In this document: one piece after another, positions 1 to 6,037 of the stretch
Position numbering within the stretch: the first letter of the stretch is position 1
Layout: each line of letters starts with the position of its first letter
Source of the DNA: an uncultured Lachnospiraceae bacterium
GTDB taxonomy: Bacteria; Bacillota; Clostridia; Lachnospirales; Lachnospiraceae
Reading direction: 5' to 3'
Assembly: GCA_934371505.1 (NCBI GenBank)
Contig: CAKRNW010000086.1
Location: 1-9,723, forward strand
Length of the DNA stretch: 9,723 bases
Position numbers and translations under genes: made by a program
The notes under the pieces: model-generated
Told to the model about the DNA's origin: nothing
Seen by the model: only the letters and a program-made list of their open reading frames with translations
The model's database searches: none

Positions 1-72
1 CCTAGTGGCTCAGTTGGTTAGAGCGCCGCCCTGTCACGGCGGAGGTCACGGGTTCGAGTCCCGTCTGGGTCG
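1..72 (+). tRNA. tRNA-Asp (GTC), missing its first two bases
   Basis: Cloverleaf with anticodon stem CCGCC/GGCGG and loop CTGTCAC, so the anticodon is GTC (Asp). The T arm is ACGGG-TTCGAGT-CCCGT. The 3' acceptor strand CTGGGTC needs a 5' partner GACCTAG (one G-U pair), but the window opens at CCTAG, so the first two bases lie outside. The discriminator is G72, as expected for tRNA-Asp. CCA is not encoded. First visible member of a four-tRNA run. Confidence 0.96.
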
Positions 73-98
73 TTTTACGACGACAATTTCATATGTTT

Positions 99-171
99 GG
101 GGTCTTAGCTCAGCTGGGAGAGCATCTGCCTTACAAGCAGAGGGTCATAGGTTCGAGCCCTATAGGCCCCA
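99..171 (+). tRNA. tRNA-Val (TAC)
   Basis: Acceptor stem GGGGTCT/AGGCCCC with discriminator A171. Anticodon stem TCTGC/GCAGA encloses loop CTTACAA, giving anticodon TAC at 132-134, which reads GUA and related Val codons. T arm is ATAGG-TTCGAGC-CCTAT. CCA is not encoded. It lies 26 bases after tRNA-Asp and is presumably cotranscribed with it. Confidence 0.97.
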
Positions 172-195
172 CTTACCAGAGATTCTGGTCTATAT

Positions 196-281
196 GCCGG
201 CGTGGCGGAACTGGCAGACGCACAGGACTTAAAATCCTGCGGGACTAACCTCCCGTACCGGTTCGATTCCGGTCGCCGGCA
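196..281 (+). tRNA. tRNA-Leu (TAA)
   Basis: Class II tRNA: acceptor stem GCCGGCG/CGCCGGC, anticodon stem CAGGA/TCCTG around loop CTTAAAA, anticodon TAA at 230-232 (reads UUA). A long variable arm starting CGGGACTAACC and ending CCCG confirms the Leu-type fold. Discriminator is A281, as leucyl-tRNA synthetase requires. CCA is not encoded. Confidence 0.97.
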
Positions 282-305
282 CTTTATAGAACAATCTGGT
301 AGGAT

Positions 306-379
306 GTGCGTTTAGCTCAGCTGGATAGAGCGTTTGGCTACGGACCAAAAGGTCGGGGGTTCGAATCCTCTAACGCACG
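306..379 (+). tRNA. tRNA-Arg (ACG)
   Basis: Acceptor stem GTGCGTT/AACGCAC, anticodon stem TTTGG/CCAAA and loop CTACGGA give anticodon ACG at 340-342. In bacteria A34 of this tRNA is normally deaminated to inosine by TadA to read CGU, CGC and CGA. The T stem GGGGG/CCTCT contains G-U pairs. Discriminator is G379. CCA is not encoded. Last tRNA of the run, directly before a terminator. Confidence 0.97.
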
Positions 380-386
380 CGATTAC

Positions 387-428
387 AAATCGAAATTTCT
401 TGAGAAATCAGGAGATTTCGATTTTTTT
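387..428 (+). terminator. Intrinsic terminator of the tRNA operon
   Basis: AAATCGAAAT (387-396) pairs with ATTTCGATTT (415-424). Pairing can continue inward, with G-U pairs, to 401/410, leaving a loop of about 8 bases. The 3' arm runs into a T tract (422-428). It sits 8 bases after tRNA-Arg, so it ends the tRNA transcript. Confidence 0.88.
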
Positions 429-719
429 GCGTTCAATTCTTTCTTTGGATAGTGGTGTTATCTTCTTGATTCAAATCCATTTCTTCTGATTGTTTCAAAT
501 AATAACAGAAAACTTTCGGTTATATGTCAACCATGACCGTTTCCGCAGCACCCCAGAGTTCCCAGACACAAGGCGAAATGCAGTACACAACGGAGGCATC
601 GGAGAGCGACCTGGCTGCCTACTATGCTCATTATGCCAACAATAATGGAAAGAGCCTGTGAGTTTGATGGGGGATCAGCTGCTAGGGGAATCATTATAAT
701 ATTTTAAGAATTCTTTCAT
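429..719. other. Gene-poor interval between tRNA operon and alarmone synthetase gene
   Basis: Apart from the doubtful ORF at 524-661, I see no gene, RNA or repeat here. The 429-520 part is AT-rich with stops in all forward frames. A TATAAT at 695-700 has no matching -35. The first supported element is the promoter at 720-747. Confidence 0.6.
524..661 (+). CDS. Doubtful 45-residue ORF or 3' remnant of a lost gene
   Basis: I do not recognise this. An ATG at 524 opens 45 codons ending in TGA at 659-661, and the frame stays open upstream to a TAA at 503. The product is rich in Ser, Thr, Gln and Ala and ends in a Tyr/Asn-rich stretch (AAYYAHYANNN). No convincing ribosome site precedes the ATG (upstream is CTTTCGGTTAT). 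The stretch at about 530-670 has visibly higher GC than the AT-rich bases on either side, which suggests coding sequence or its remains. It could be the tail of a gene eroded next to the tRNA operon, a real miniprotein, or chance. It lies in an otherwise gene-free interval (429-719). Confidence 0.25.
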   Translation: MSTMTVSAAPQSSQTQGEMQYTTEASESDLAAYYAHYANNNGKSL

Positions 720-747
720 TTGAACTTATTTCTGAACATGGTAAAAT
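720..747 (+). promoter_or_regulatory. Sigma-A promoter with extended -10 for the synthetase-hydrolase fusion gene
   Basis: TTGAAC (720-725), a 16-base spacer and TAAAAT (742-747), preceded by TG at 739-740 (extended -10). Transcription would start near 753-755, giving a leader of about 60 bases before the GTG start at 816. Matches the sigma-A consensus at 4/6 and 5/6 positions. Confidence 0.6.
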
Positions 748-815
748 AAAATTGGTCGTGACTGTGAAAATTTAAAATTACTACGGCTGAAAATAAATAA
801 AAGAGGTACAGACCT

Positions 816-2273
816 GTGCAGGATAGGACAATTGATGAGGCATGGCAGGAGCTTGCCCATGACTCAGCGTTGGATGTGGTGACCAAGGCACAGCCCTTTC
901 TGGAGCTGATGACAAAATACCGCTGTGCGCTGATGGAAATAGAAACGAAATTCAAAGTATTAAATGAGGAATTCTCAGTTGAATATAACCGCAATCCTTT
1001 TGAATCCATTAAGACACGTTTAAAGAAACCGGCCAGTATTATCGAGAAGTTGAAACGGAAGGGCTATCCTCTGACTATGGACAGTATCGAACAGAATCTG
1101 GCAGATATTGCCGGGGTGAGGGTTATCTGTTCCTTTCCGGAAGATATTTACATTTTGTCCGAGATGCTCCTGCGTCAGGATGATATCGTGCTGATCGAGA
1201 AAAAGGATTATATTGCCAATCCCAAACCCAATGGCTATCGCAGTCTGCATTTAATCGTAGATGTGCCTATTTTTCTCTCTACGGAGAAAAAACACATGAA
1301 GGTGGAGGTGCAGTTCCGCACGATCGCCATGGATTTCTGGGCAAGTCTGGATCATAAATTGAAATATAAGCAGGATGTGGAGAACCCGGAACTGATCGCG
1401 GCAGAGTTAAAGAAGTGTGCAGATATTATTGATGCCATGGATTACCGGATGCAGGAAATCCGAAATATGATTGATCGTAATCCCAACCGGGAGAAATTAA
1501 GATGGTGTGCCATCGGGGATTCCATCACCTTTTTAAATGATCATCTGGAACAGACCGGAGAGCGGGTGAAAAACGGTTATTTAACCAGGACACGAAATAA
1601 ATGTGAACATGGATATGAAATAGAAATCATCAATCAGGGAATGGATGGATCGGTGACAGGCGACTTTGTTCACAGAGAACTGCCGGAGGCAGATCTGTAT
1701 ACGGTGCTTCTTGGAACAAATGATTGGAGTCAGGGAGTTCCCTGCGGTACGGCGGAGGACTTCATTAATCGCCATGAAGGAACGATTGTAGGTAATTTGG
1801 GGCTTATTATAGATCACATTCATGAGAAATGTCCAAAAGCCAGAATCATTGTGATGAATCCGGTAGAACGGGGAGATTTCGTAGAGATTATTGACCCCAG
1901 TAATAATATGCATGGAAGTTATGCGTTATGTCATGGACAGAAACTGAAGGATATTTCTGCAAAAATTTTCCGATGTGCAGATAGCTGCGAGTGGGTGGAG
2001 GCATTGGATCTCCACAGACTCAGTGGATTTAAACAGGGAAATGTACTACACTTTAAACGTATGAAAGTGGATGGAGAATACCGGAATGTGGAATTCCCGG
2101 ATTATGTGCAGTATACTTACAATCCGGAAACGGACGAGTATCCCTATCCTTCTGCGGCAGGCTGGATGACTTATGACGGATTACATCCTTCCGATGAAGG
2201 AAATGAACGGATTGCCAGTATTCTGGCAGAACAGATTTTACAGGTGCCAAAAGAAAAGCGTATTTATGAATAA
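816..2273 (+). CDS. Small alarmone synthetase fused to an SGNH/GDSL hydrolase
   Basis: A 485-residue protein with two complete domains. Residues about 40-220 are a RelA/SpoT-type (p)ppGpp synthetase like RelQ/YjbM: RLKKPASIIEKLKRK (68-82), D97 in LADIAGVRV, YRSLH (141-145), catalytic E164 in VEVQFRT, and HKLKYK (180-185), followed by the usual C-terminal helix. No HD hydrolase, TGS or ACT domain is present, so it should only make alarmone from ATP and GDP/GTP. Residues about 228-475 are an SGNH hydrolase: GDS (nucleophile S236), G278, GTND (N302) and DGLHP (D454, H457). All catalytic residues of both domains are present. No signal peptide or membrane segment, so it is probably cytosolic. Start is GTG with AAGAGG at 801-806. 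The hydrolase substrate cannot be read from sequence; acyl esters, thioesters or acetylated sugars are possible. Monocistronic between its own promoter and a terminator. Confidence 0.93.
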   Translation: MQDRTIDEAWQELAHDSALDVVTKAQPFLELMTKYRCALMEIETKFKVLNEEFSVEYNRNPFESIKTRLKKPASIIEKLKRKGYPLTMDSIEQNLADIAGVRVICSFPEDIYILSEMLLRQDDIVLIEKKDYIANPKPNGYRSLHLIVDVPIFLSTEKKHMKVEVQFRTIAMDFWASLDHKLKYKQDVENPELIAAELKKCADIIDAMDYRMQEIRNMIDRNPNREKLRWCAIGDSITFLNDHLEQTGERVKNGYLTRTRNKCEHGYEIEIINQGMDGSVTGDFVHRELPEADLYTVLLGTNDWSQGVPCGTAEDFINRHEGTIVGNLGLIIDHIHEKCPKARIIVMNPVERGDFVEIIDPSNNMHGSYALCHGQKLKDISAKIFRCADSCEWVEALDLHRLSGFKQGNVLHFKRMKVDGEYRNVEFPDYVQYTYNPETDEYPYPSAAGWMTYDGLHPSDEGNERIASILAEQILQVPKEKRIYE

Positions 2274-2288
2274 GGAATCATAGAAAAG

Positions 2289-2321
2289 AAAACCGGAAAC
2301 TCCAACAGGGTTTCCGGTTTT
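2289..2321. terminator. Bidirectional terminator between convergent genes
   Basis: Perfect 12-bp inverted repeat: AAAACCGGAAAC (2289-2300) and GTTTCCGGTTTT (2310-2321), loop 9 bases. On the minus strand the stem is followed by a U-rich tail (TTTTCTTTTC), so it ends glyA well. On the plus strand the tail is only the TTTT of the stem, weaker but positioned 15 bases after the fusion gene's stop. Confidence 0.85.
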
Positions 2322-2338
2322 GGGATTGGAAATAAAAT

Positions 2339-3577
2339 TTACAGTAAAGGATATTTGTCGGTAAGCTTCTGGACAATTGCTCTGGCTGCGGGGACATTCT
2401 CCTCGCCGCCTTTGATGATCAGGGAGATCGCCTCTGCAATTTCATCCATATCCTGAGTATTCATGCCACGGGAGGTGACGGCCGGGGTACCCAGACGGAT
2501 GCCGCTGGTGACAAAAGGCTTCTGAGGGTCATTGGGGATGGTGTTTTTGTTTGCGGTAATATGAGCCGCATCCAGAAGCTTCTCAATTGCCTTTCCGGTC
2601 AGCCCATAAGGAGTGAGATCAATTAACATCAGATGGTTGTCTGTGCCGCCGGATACAATTTTGATATCCCGGCTCATCAATCCCCTGCAAAGAGCCTGGG
2701 CATTGTCAATGATCTGCTGCTGATAAACCTTGAATTCGGGAGATAAGGCTTCTTTAAAGCAGACCGCCTTCGCAGCAATGACATGCATGAGAGGACCGCC
2801 CTGGGTGCCGGGAAAGATGGCTTTATTAAAATTAAATCTTTCATTCGCCTCTTTATTGCAGAGAATCATACCACCTCTGGGACCACGTAATGTCTTGTGC
2901 GTGGTGGTGGTAACTACATCTGCATAGGGAATCGGACTGGGATGCAGACCGGCGGCTACCAGACCGGCGATATGTGCCATATCAACCATGAGAACAGCAC
3001 CAACCTCGTCAGCTGCTTCACGGAATTTCTTAAAATCAATGGTGCGGGCATAAGCAGAAGCACCGGCAATAATCATTTTTGGTTTGTTGGCAAGGGCAAG
3101 CTCCCGCATCTTGTCGTAATCCAGGAAACCGTTGTCATCCACACCGTAGGGAACAATATTAAAATATTTACCGGAGACATTCACCGGACTTCCATGGGTT
3201 AGATGTCCGCCATGATCCAGGTTCATTCCCATGATGGTATCACCGGGCTCACAGACTGCGAACTGCACTGCAAAGTTGGCCTGGGCACCGGAGTGTGGCT
3301 GCACATTGACATAATCGCATCCGAACAACTTTTTAGCCCGTTCGATGGCAAGGTTTTCAACCACATCCACATATTCGCAACCGCCGTAGTATCTTTTTCC
3401 GGGATATCCTTCCGCATATTTATTGGTAAGAGGACTGCCCATTGCAGCCATAACAGCTTTGCTTACCCAGTTCTCGGAAGCAATCAGCTCAATGTGGGAA
3501 TTCTGACGATTTTGCTCATCTACAATCGCCTGAGCAATCTCGGGATCGGTTTTTTGTACTTCATCAAATGAATACAT
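2339..3577 (-). CDS. glyA: Serine hydroxymethyltransferase
   Basis: Cytosolic PLP enzyme of 412 residues that converts serine and tetrahydrofolate to glycine and 5,10-methylene-tetrahydrofolate, the main one-carbon source for purine, thymidylate and methionine synthesis. Visible family motifs: ELIASEN (30-36), YAEGYPGKRYYGG (54-66), PHSGAQAN (94-101), DMAHIAGL (199-206), the PLP lysine K228 in TTTTHKTLRGPRGG, and the carboxylate-binding R361 in SGIRLGTPA. Length is normal for bacteria. I chose ATG at 3575-3577, not the in-frame ATG 11 codons upstream, because GAGGAG lies 6 bases before it and the family starts here. It is transcribed alone, convergent with the fusion gene, sharing the 2289-2321 terminator. 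No riboswitch is visible in the short leader. Confidence 0.97.
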   Translation of the reverse strand: MYSFDEVQKTDPEIAQAIVDEQNRQNSHIELIASENWVSKAVMAAMGSPLTNKYAEGYPGKRYYGGCEYVDVVENLAIERAKKLFGCDYVNVQPHSGAQANFAVQFAVCEPGDTIMGMNLDHGGHLTHGSPVNVSGKYFNIVPYGVDDNGFLDYDKMRELALANKPKMIIAGASAYARTIDFKKFREAADEVGAVLMVDMAHIAGLVAAGLHPSPIPYADVVTTTTHKTLRGPRGGMILCNKEANERFNFNKAIFPGTQGGPLMHVIAAKAVCFKEALSPEFKVYQQQIIDNAQALCRGLMSRDIKIVSGGTDNHLMLIDLTPYGLTGKAIEKLLDAAHITANKNTIPNDPQKPFVTSGIRLGTPAVTSRGMNTQDMDEIAEAISLIIKGGEENVPAARAIVQKLTDKYPLL

Positions 3578-3622
3578 ACAATACTCCTCACTTTCTGCGC
3601 AGTAACGCACTAAATTGGAATT

Positions 3623-3650
3623 ATTATAGCATAGTATGTTTTTCTGGAAA
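3623..3650 (-). promoter_or_regulatory. Sigma-A promoter of glyA (extended -10)
   Basis: Read on the minus strand: TTTCCA (3650-3645), a 16-base spacer and TATAAT (3628-3623), with TG at 3631-3630 making a TGCTATAAT extended -10. The start would be near 3616, about 40 bases before the glyA ATG, which leaves no room for a riboswitch. Confidence 0.75.
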
Positions 3651-3688
3651 TATAGTCCAATAGTACTTAAAGTTTAGAATTTTTTTAC

Positions 3689-3717
3689 TTTACTTACCTG
3701 TCGAATACTGTTAGAAT
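3689..3717 (+). promoter_or_regulatory. Probable sigma-A promoter of the lipid-kinase gene
   Basis: TTTACT (3689-3694), a 17-base spacer and TAGAAT (3712-3717), divergent from the glyA promoter. The start would be near 3724, about 43 bases before the ATG at 3767. Moderate consensus match (4/6 and 5/6). Confidence 0.5.
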
Positions 3718-3766
3718 AGCGAGGTGTAAAGGCAGATGTGTACAAAGTAAGATTGAGGGGGAAGCC

Positions 3767-4729
3767 ATGTACCATGTTATTGTCAACCCGGCATCGAAAT
3801 CCGGCCGGGGGATTCGAATATGGGAAGAATGTCAGAAAATCCTGAATCGAAGACAGATTCCTTACGAGGTGTTCTTTTCTGAAGAATTTGGTCAGATTGA
3901 GGAACATGTACGCAGGATGACACAGGATCCGGATCAGTTTTATGACATTCTGGTTTTTGGTGGTGACGGAACCATGAACGAGGTGGTATCCGGAGTATGC
4001 CATTTAGATCATGTGCGGATCGGATATATTCCCAGCGGCTCCAGCAATGATCTTGCACGGGATATGGAAATGTCCGTAAAACCAACAGTACTCATGGAGA
4101 AAATCCTGAAAAATGAACAGGGATACCTGATGGATGTAGGCTGCTTAAAATTTGCCACAGTTTCGGAGGAACATAGTTGTCTTTATAATAAGGAACATTT
4201 TTCCGGTGTGAAACGGTTTAATGTCAGCTGTGGAATTGGATTTGACGCTGCAGTTTGCGAGGAAGCTTTGCATTCGAAGATGAAGGAGTTCCTGAATCGT
4301 TTTAAAATGGGAAAGCTGGTTTATCTGTGCATTGCATTGAAACAGCTGATTAAGGCGAAAAGAGTTTCCTGTGACTTATATTTAGATGAAAATGAGCCGA
4401 TTCATGTAAAAGGACTGTTATTTGTGGCCTGTATGAATCATAAATACGAAGGTGGAGGATTCATGTTTGGACCGGATGCGGATTATCAGGATGGATTCCT
4501 GGATCTCTGTGTAGTGGGAAACATTCCCAAACCCTTGATTTTACTGGCATTGCCCACTGCAATGAAGGGAAAACATTTTGGCTTTCCCTGCATTGAGAAA
4601 TATCGTGCCAGAGAAGTGCGGATCAAAATTTCAGAATCCCTTTGGGTACATACCGATGGGGAGGTCTATGTGAAATCGGATGACATATATATTAAAAATG
4701 AATCCACTAAAATGCGAATGATCGTTTAA
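3767..4729 (+). CDS. Diacylglycerol kinase-family lipid kinase (DgkB/YegS type)
   Basis: A 320-residue kinase of the DAGK catalytic family. These enzymes phosphorylate a lipid hydroxyl with ATP, in Firmicutes usually diacylglycerol to phosphatidic acid, recycling diacylglycerol released during lipoteichoic acid or phospholipid turnover. Motifs: NPASKSGRG (7-15), the nucleotide-binding GGDGT (65-69) with following NE, PSGSSNDLARD (89-99), GIGFDA (156-161), DGFLDL (242-247) and the C-terminal HTDGE (295-299). Length is typical. The stretch between DVGCL and GIGFDA (about 123-155) looks longer than usual. GAGGGGGA precedes the ATG. It leads a same-strand group with a PAP2 phosphatase gene 62 bases on. 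The exact lipid substrate is not decided by sequence, so no symbol is given. Confidence 0.9.
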   Translation: MYHVIVNPASKSGRGIRIWEECQKILNRRQIPYEVFFSEEFGQIEEHVRRMTQDPDQFYDILVFGGDGTMNEVVSGVCHLDHVRIGYIPSGSSNDLARDMEMSVKPTVLMEKILKNEQGYLMDVGCLKFATVSEEHSCLYNKEHFSGVKRFNVSCGIGFDAAVCEEALHSKMKEFLNRFKMGKLVYLCIALKQLIKAKRVSCDLYLDENEPIHVKGLLFVACMNHKYEGGGFMFGPDADYQDGFLDLCVVGNIPKPLILLALPTAMKGKHFGFPCIEKYRAREVRIKISESLWVHTDGEVYVKSDDIYIKNESTKMRMIV

Positions 4730-4741
4730 AAGAAGAGAAGT

Positions 4742-4765
4742 AGTGTGAAAACTAACTTTCACACT
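4742..4765 (+). repeat. Perfect intercistronic hairpin
   Basis: AGTGTGAAA (4742-4750) and TTTCACACT (4757-4765) form a perfect 9-bp stem with a 6-base loop, between the lipid-kinase stop and the PAP2 ribosome site. No T run follows (next bases are GGTATGG), so it is not a normal intrinsic terminator. It could stabilise or process the mRNA, or bind a dyad-recognising regulator. Confidence 0.7.
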
Positions 4766-4791
4766 GGTATGGAAAGGAAAAGGTTAGTAAA

Positions 4792-5463
4792 ATGAAAGAG
4801 TTGTGCCGTAAATATCGGCATGCGTTGCCACTGATTATCTACGGAATTGTATATCTGGCATGGTTTTCCCATCTGGAGAAAACGGTGACCAGAGGATATA
4901 CGGTAATTCATGTAGCTTTGGATGATTACATACCGTTTTGCGAAGTGTTTGTGATCCCGTATTTTTTATGGTTTTCCTATGTTGCATTTGTAGTGATGTA
5001 TTTTTTCTTTAAAGATAAGGAAGATTATTATAAGACCTGTATGTTTCTGTTTACAGGAATGACCATATTTCTGCTGGTTTCCACCATCTTCCCCAATGGA
5101 CATCATTTAAGACCCAGGGTGATGCCCAGAGATAATATCTTTACTGCCATGGTGGCATGGCTTTACCGGACAGATACGCCTACAAATCTCTGGCCCAGCA
5201 TTCATGTATATAATTCATTGGGTGCGCATTTTGCAATTACCAGAAGCAAACATTTTGCCAATAACCGTGGAGCAAAAGCACTGTCCCTGGTACTTTGCAT
5301 ATCCATTATTCTGTCAACCATGTTTATCAAGCAGCATTCCGTGTGGGATGTGGCAACAGCATTTGCCATGGCCGGAGTGATGTATATGGTGGTATACAGT
5401 GAGGATTCGATTCTGGGACTTAAGAGAAGGCGGAAGAGGGAGAGGAGACCGCAGATTGGTTAA
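4792..5463 (+). CDS. PAP2-family membrane phosphatase
   Basis: A 223-residue integral membrane protein with about five to six hydrophobic segments (about 11-27, 50-72, 82-100, 117-125, 163-180, 186-202). PAP2 enzymes remove phosphate from lipid phosphates such as phosphatidic acid, phosphatidylglycerol phosphate or prenyl diphosphates. Visible motifs: C1-like HHLRPR (104-109), C2 WPSIH (134-138), C3 S175 to H182 to D186 (STMFIKQHSVWD) with nucleophile H182. The usual C1 lysine and C3 arginine are replaced (F100, T176), so this is a variant subfamily, perhaps with different substrates. A strongly basic tail (KRRRKRERR, 211-219) should stay in the cytoplasm. AAAAGG lies 8 bases before the ATG. 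Its position after a lipid kinase suggests paired phosphorylation and dephosphorylation of a membrane lipid. Confidence 0.85.
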   Translation: MKELCRKYRHALPLIIYGIVYLAWFSHLEKTVTRGYTVIHVALDDYIPFCEVFVIPYFLWFSYVAFVVMYFFFKDKEDYYKTCMFLFTGMTIFLLVSTIFPNGHHLRPRVMPRDNIFTAMVAWLYRTDTPTNLWPSIHVYNSLGAHFAITRSKHFANNRGAKALSLVLCISIILSTMFIKQHSVWDVATAFAMAGVMYMVVYSEDSILGLKRRRKRERRPQIG

Positions 5464-5520
5464 CACAGGGGAACAGATCGTGAAATATCGAAGAGAACGT
5501 TATCCATAAGAGGTATTCAT

Positions 5521-5964
5521 TTGAAAGATCGTTTTGAATTTTTAGAAAAACTTCGGCAGAGTCTGGTAGGGAGAATTGATTCCGGGACTTTGCAGGATAC
5601 TATGAATTATTATCAGGAGTATTTTGAAATCCAGATGCGCAGCGGCAAAAGCGAGCAGGAGATTCTGGAACAGCTGGGAGATCCTCGTTTGCTCGCAAAA
5701 TCCATTCTGCAGGCGGAACAGCGCAGCAGTATGATGCAGGAGGAAGAATACGAAGAAGCTCTGGAGGAAGAGAAGAAAATCCATCTTCATTTTGGACAGA
5801 AACAGATTACGATGCCCCGATGGCTTGCCCTCATCCTGGGAGCAATCTGTCTTGTTTTGTTTGTGGTAGTCTTCTTTTATGCATTTTGGCTGTCACTTCC
5901 TATTATACTGGTAGTGACGGCAGCTTGTCTGATGGCACGTATTTTAAAAGATTTATTCCGATGA
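5521..5964 (+). CDS. HAAS/DUF1700-family membrane protein
   Basis: A 147-residue protein. Residues about 1-65 match the HAAS helical domain: a helical start, YYQEYFEIQ (30-38), a helix-turn with SEQEILEQLGDPRLLAKSI (44-62). An acidic, charged linker (73-85, EEEYEEALEEEKK) follows, then two membrane segments (about 101-123 and 125-140). HAAS proteins are poorly characterised and thought to act in signalling, often encoded beside PadR-type regulators; none is visible here. Start is TTG at 5521 with AAGAGG (5508-5513) 7 bases upstream; no ATG alternative precedes the conserved domain. It lies 57 bases after the PAP2 gene on the same strand and may be cotranscribed with it. No terminator follows. 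Confidence 0.8.
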   Translation: MKDRFEFLEKLRQSLVGRIDSGTLQDTMNYYQEYFEIQMRSGKSEQEILEQLGDPRLLAKSILQAEQRSSMMQEEEYEEALEEEKKIHLHFGQKQITMPRWLALILGAICLVLFVVVFFYAFWLSLPIILVVTAACLMARILKDLFR

Positions 5965-5971
5965 AAATTTT

Positions 5972-6001
5972 TGAATAGAAATGTGTAAAGTGCAAATACT
6001 A
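5972..6001 (+). promoter_or_regulatory. Sigma-G-like (forespore) promoter
   Basis: TGAATA (5972-5977), a 17-base spacer and AATACTA (5995-6001). The established sigma-G pattern in spore formers is roughly GHATR, 17-18 bases, CATWHTA or CATAMTA; here only the first C of the -10 differs. It lies about 37 bases before the ATG of the N/Q-rich miniprotein, the right distance to drive it. Sigma-F promoters partly overlap this pattern. Confidence 0.5.
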
Positions 6002-6037
6002 CTCCTGTAACAATCAATTACAAGGAGGCGAATGTAA

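Noticed and set aside
5..232. 75-codon ORF across three tRNA genes
   Set aside because: It overlaps well-formed tRNA cloverleafs and has no ribosome site.
695..700. Perfect TATAAT as a promoter -10
   Set aside because: No -35-like hexamer at 16-18 bases upstream and no TG extension; the 720-747 pair is better placed and better matched.
816..1480. Bifunctional Rel (synthetase plus HD hydrolase)
   Set aside because: No HD motif precedes the synthetase domain; only about 40 helical residues lie upstream, as in small alarmone synthetases.
816..2273. ToxSAS-type toxin with a neighbouring antitoxin
   Set aside because: No small antitoxin gene lies beside it, and the synthetase half looks like RelQ/YjbM housekeeping synthetases rather than toxin variants.
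2730..3571. Several plus-strand ORFs of 65-122 codons opposite glyA
   Set aside because: They are antisense frames of a highly conserved gene, without ribosome sites or recognisable products.
3578..3610. Longer glyA start 11 codons upstream on the minus strand
   Set aside because: The internal ATG at 3577-3575 has GAGGAG at ideal spacing and matches the family N-terminus; the upstream ATG has no ribosome site and lies close to the promoter's predicted start point (about 3616).
3578..3616. Glycine or folate riboswitch before glyA
   Set aside because: The predicted leader is only about 40 bases, too short for either riboswitch.
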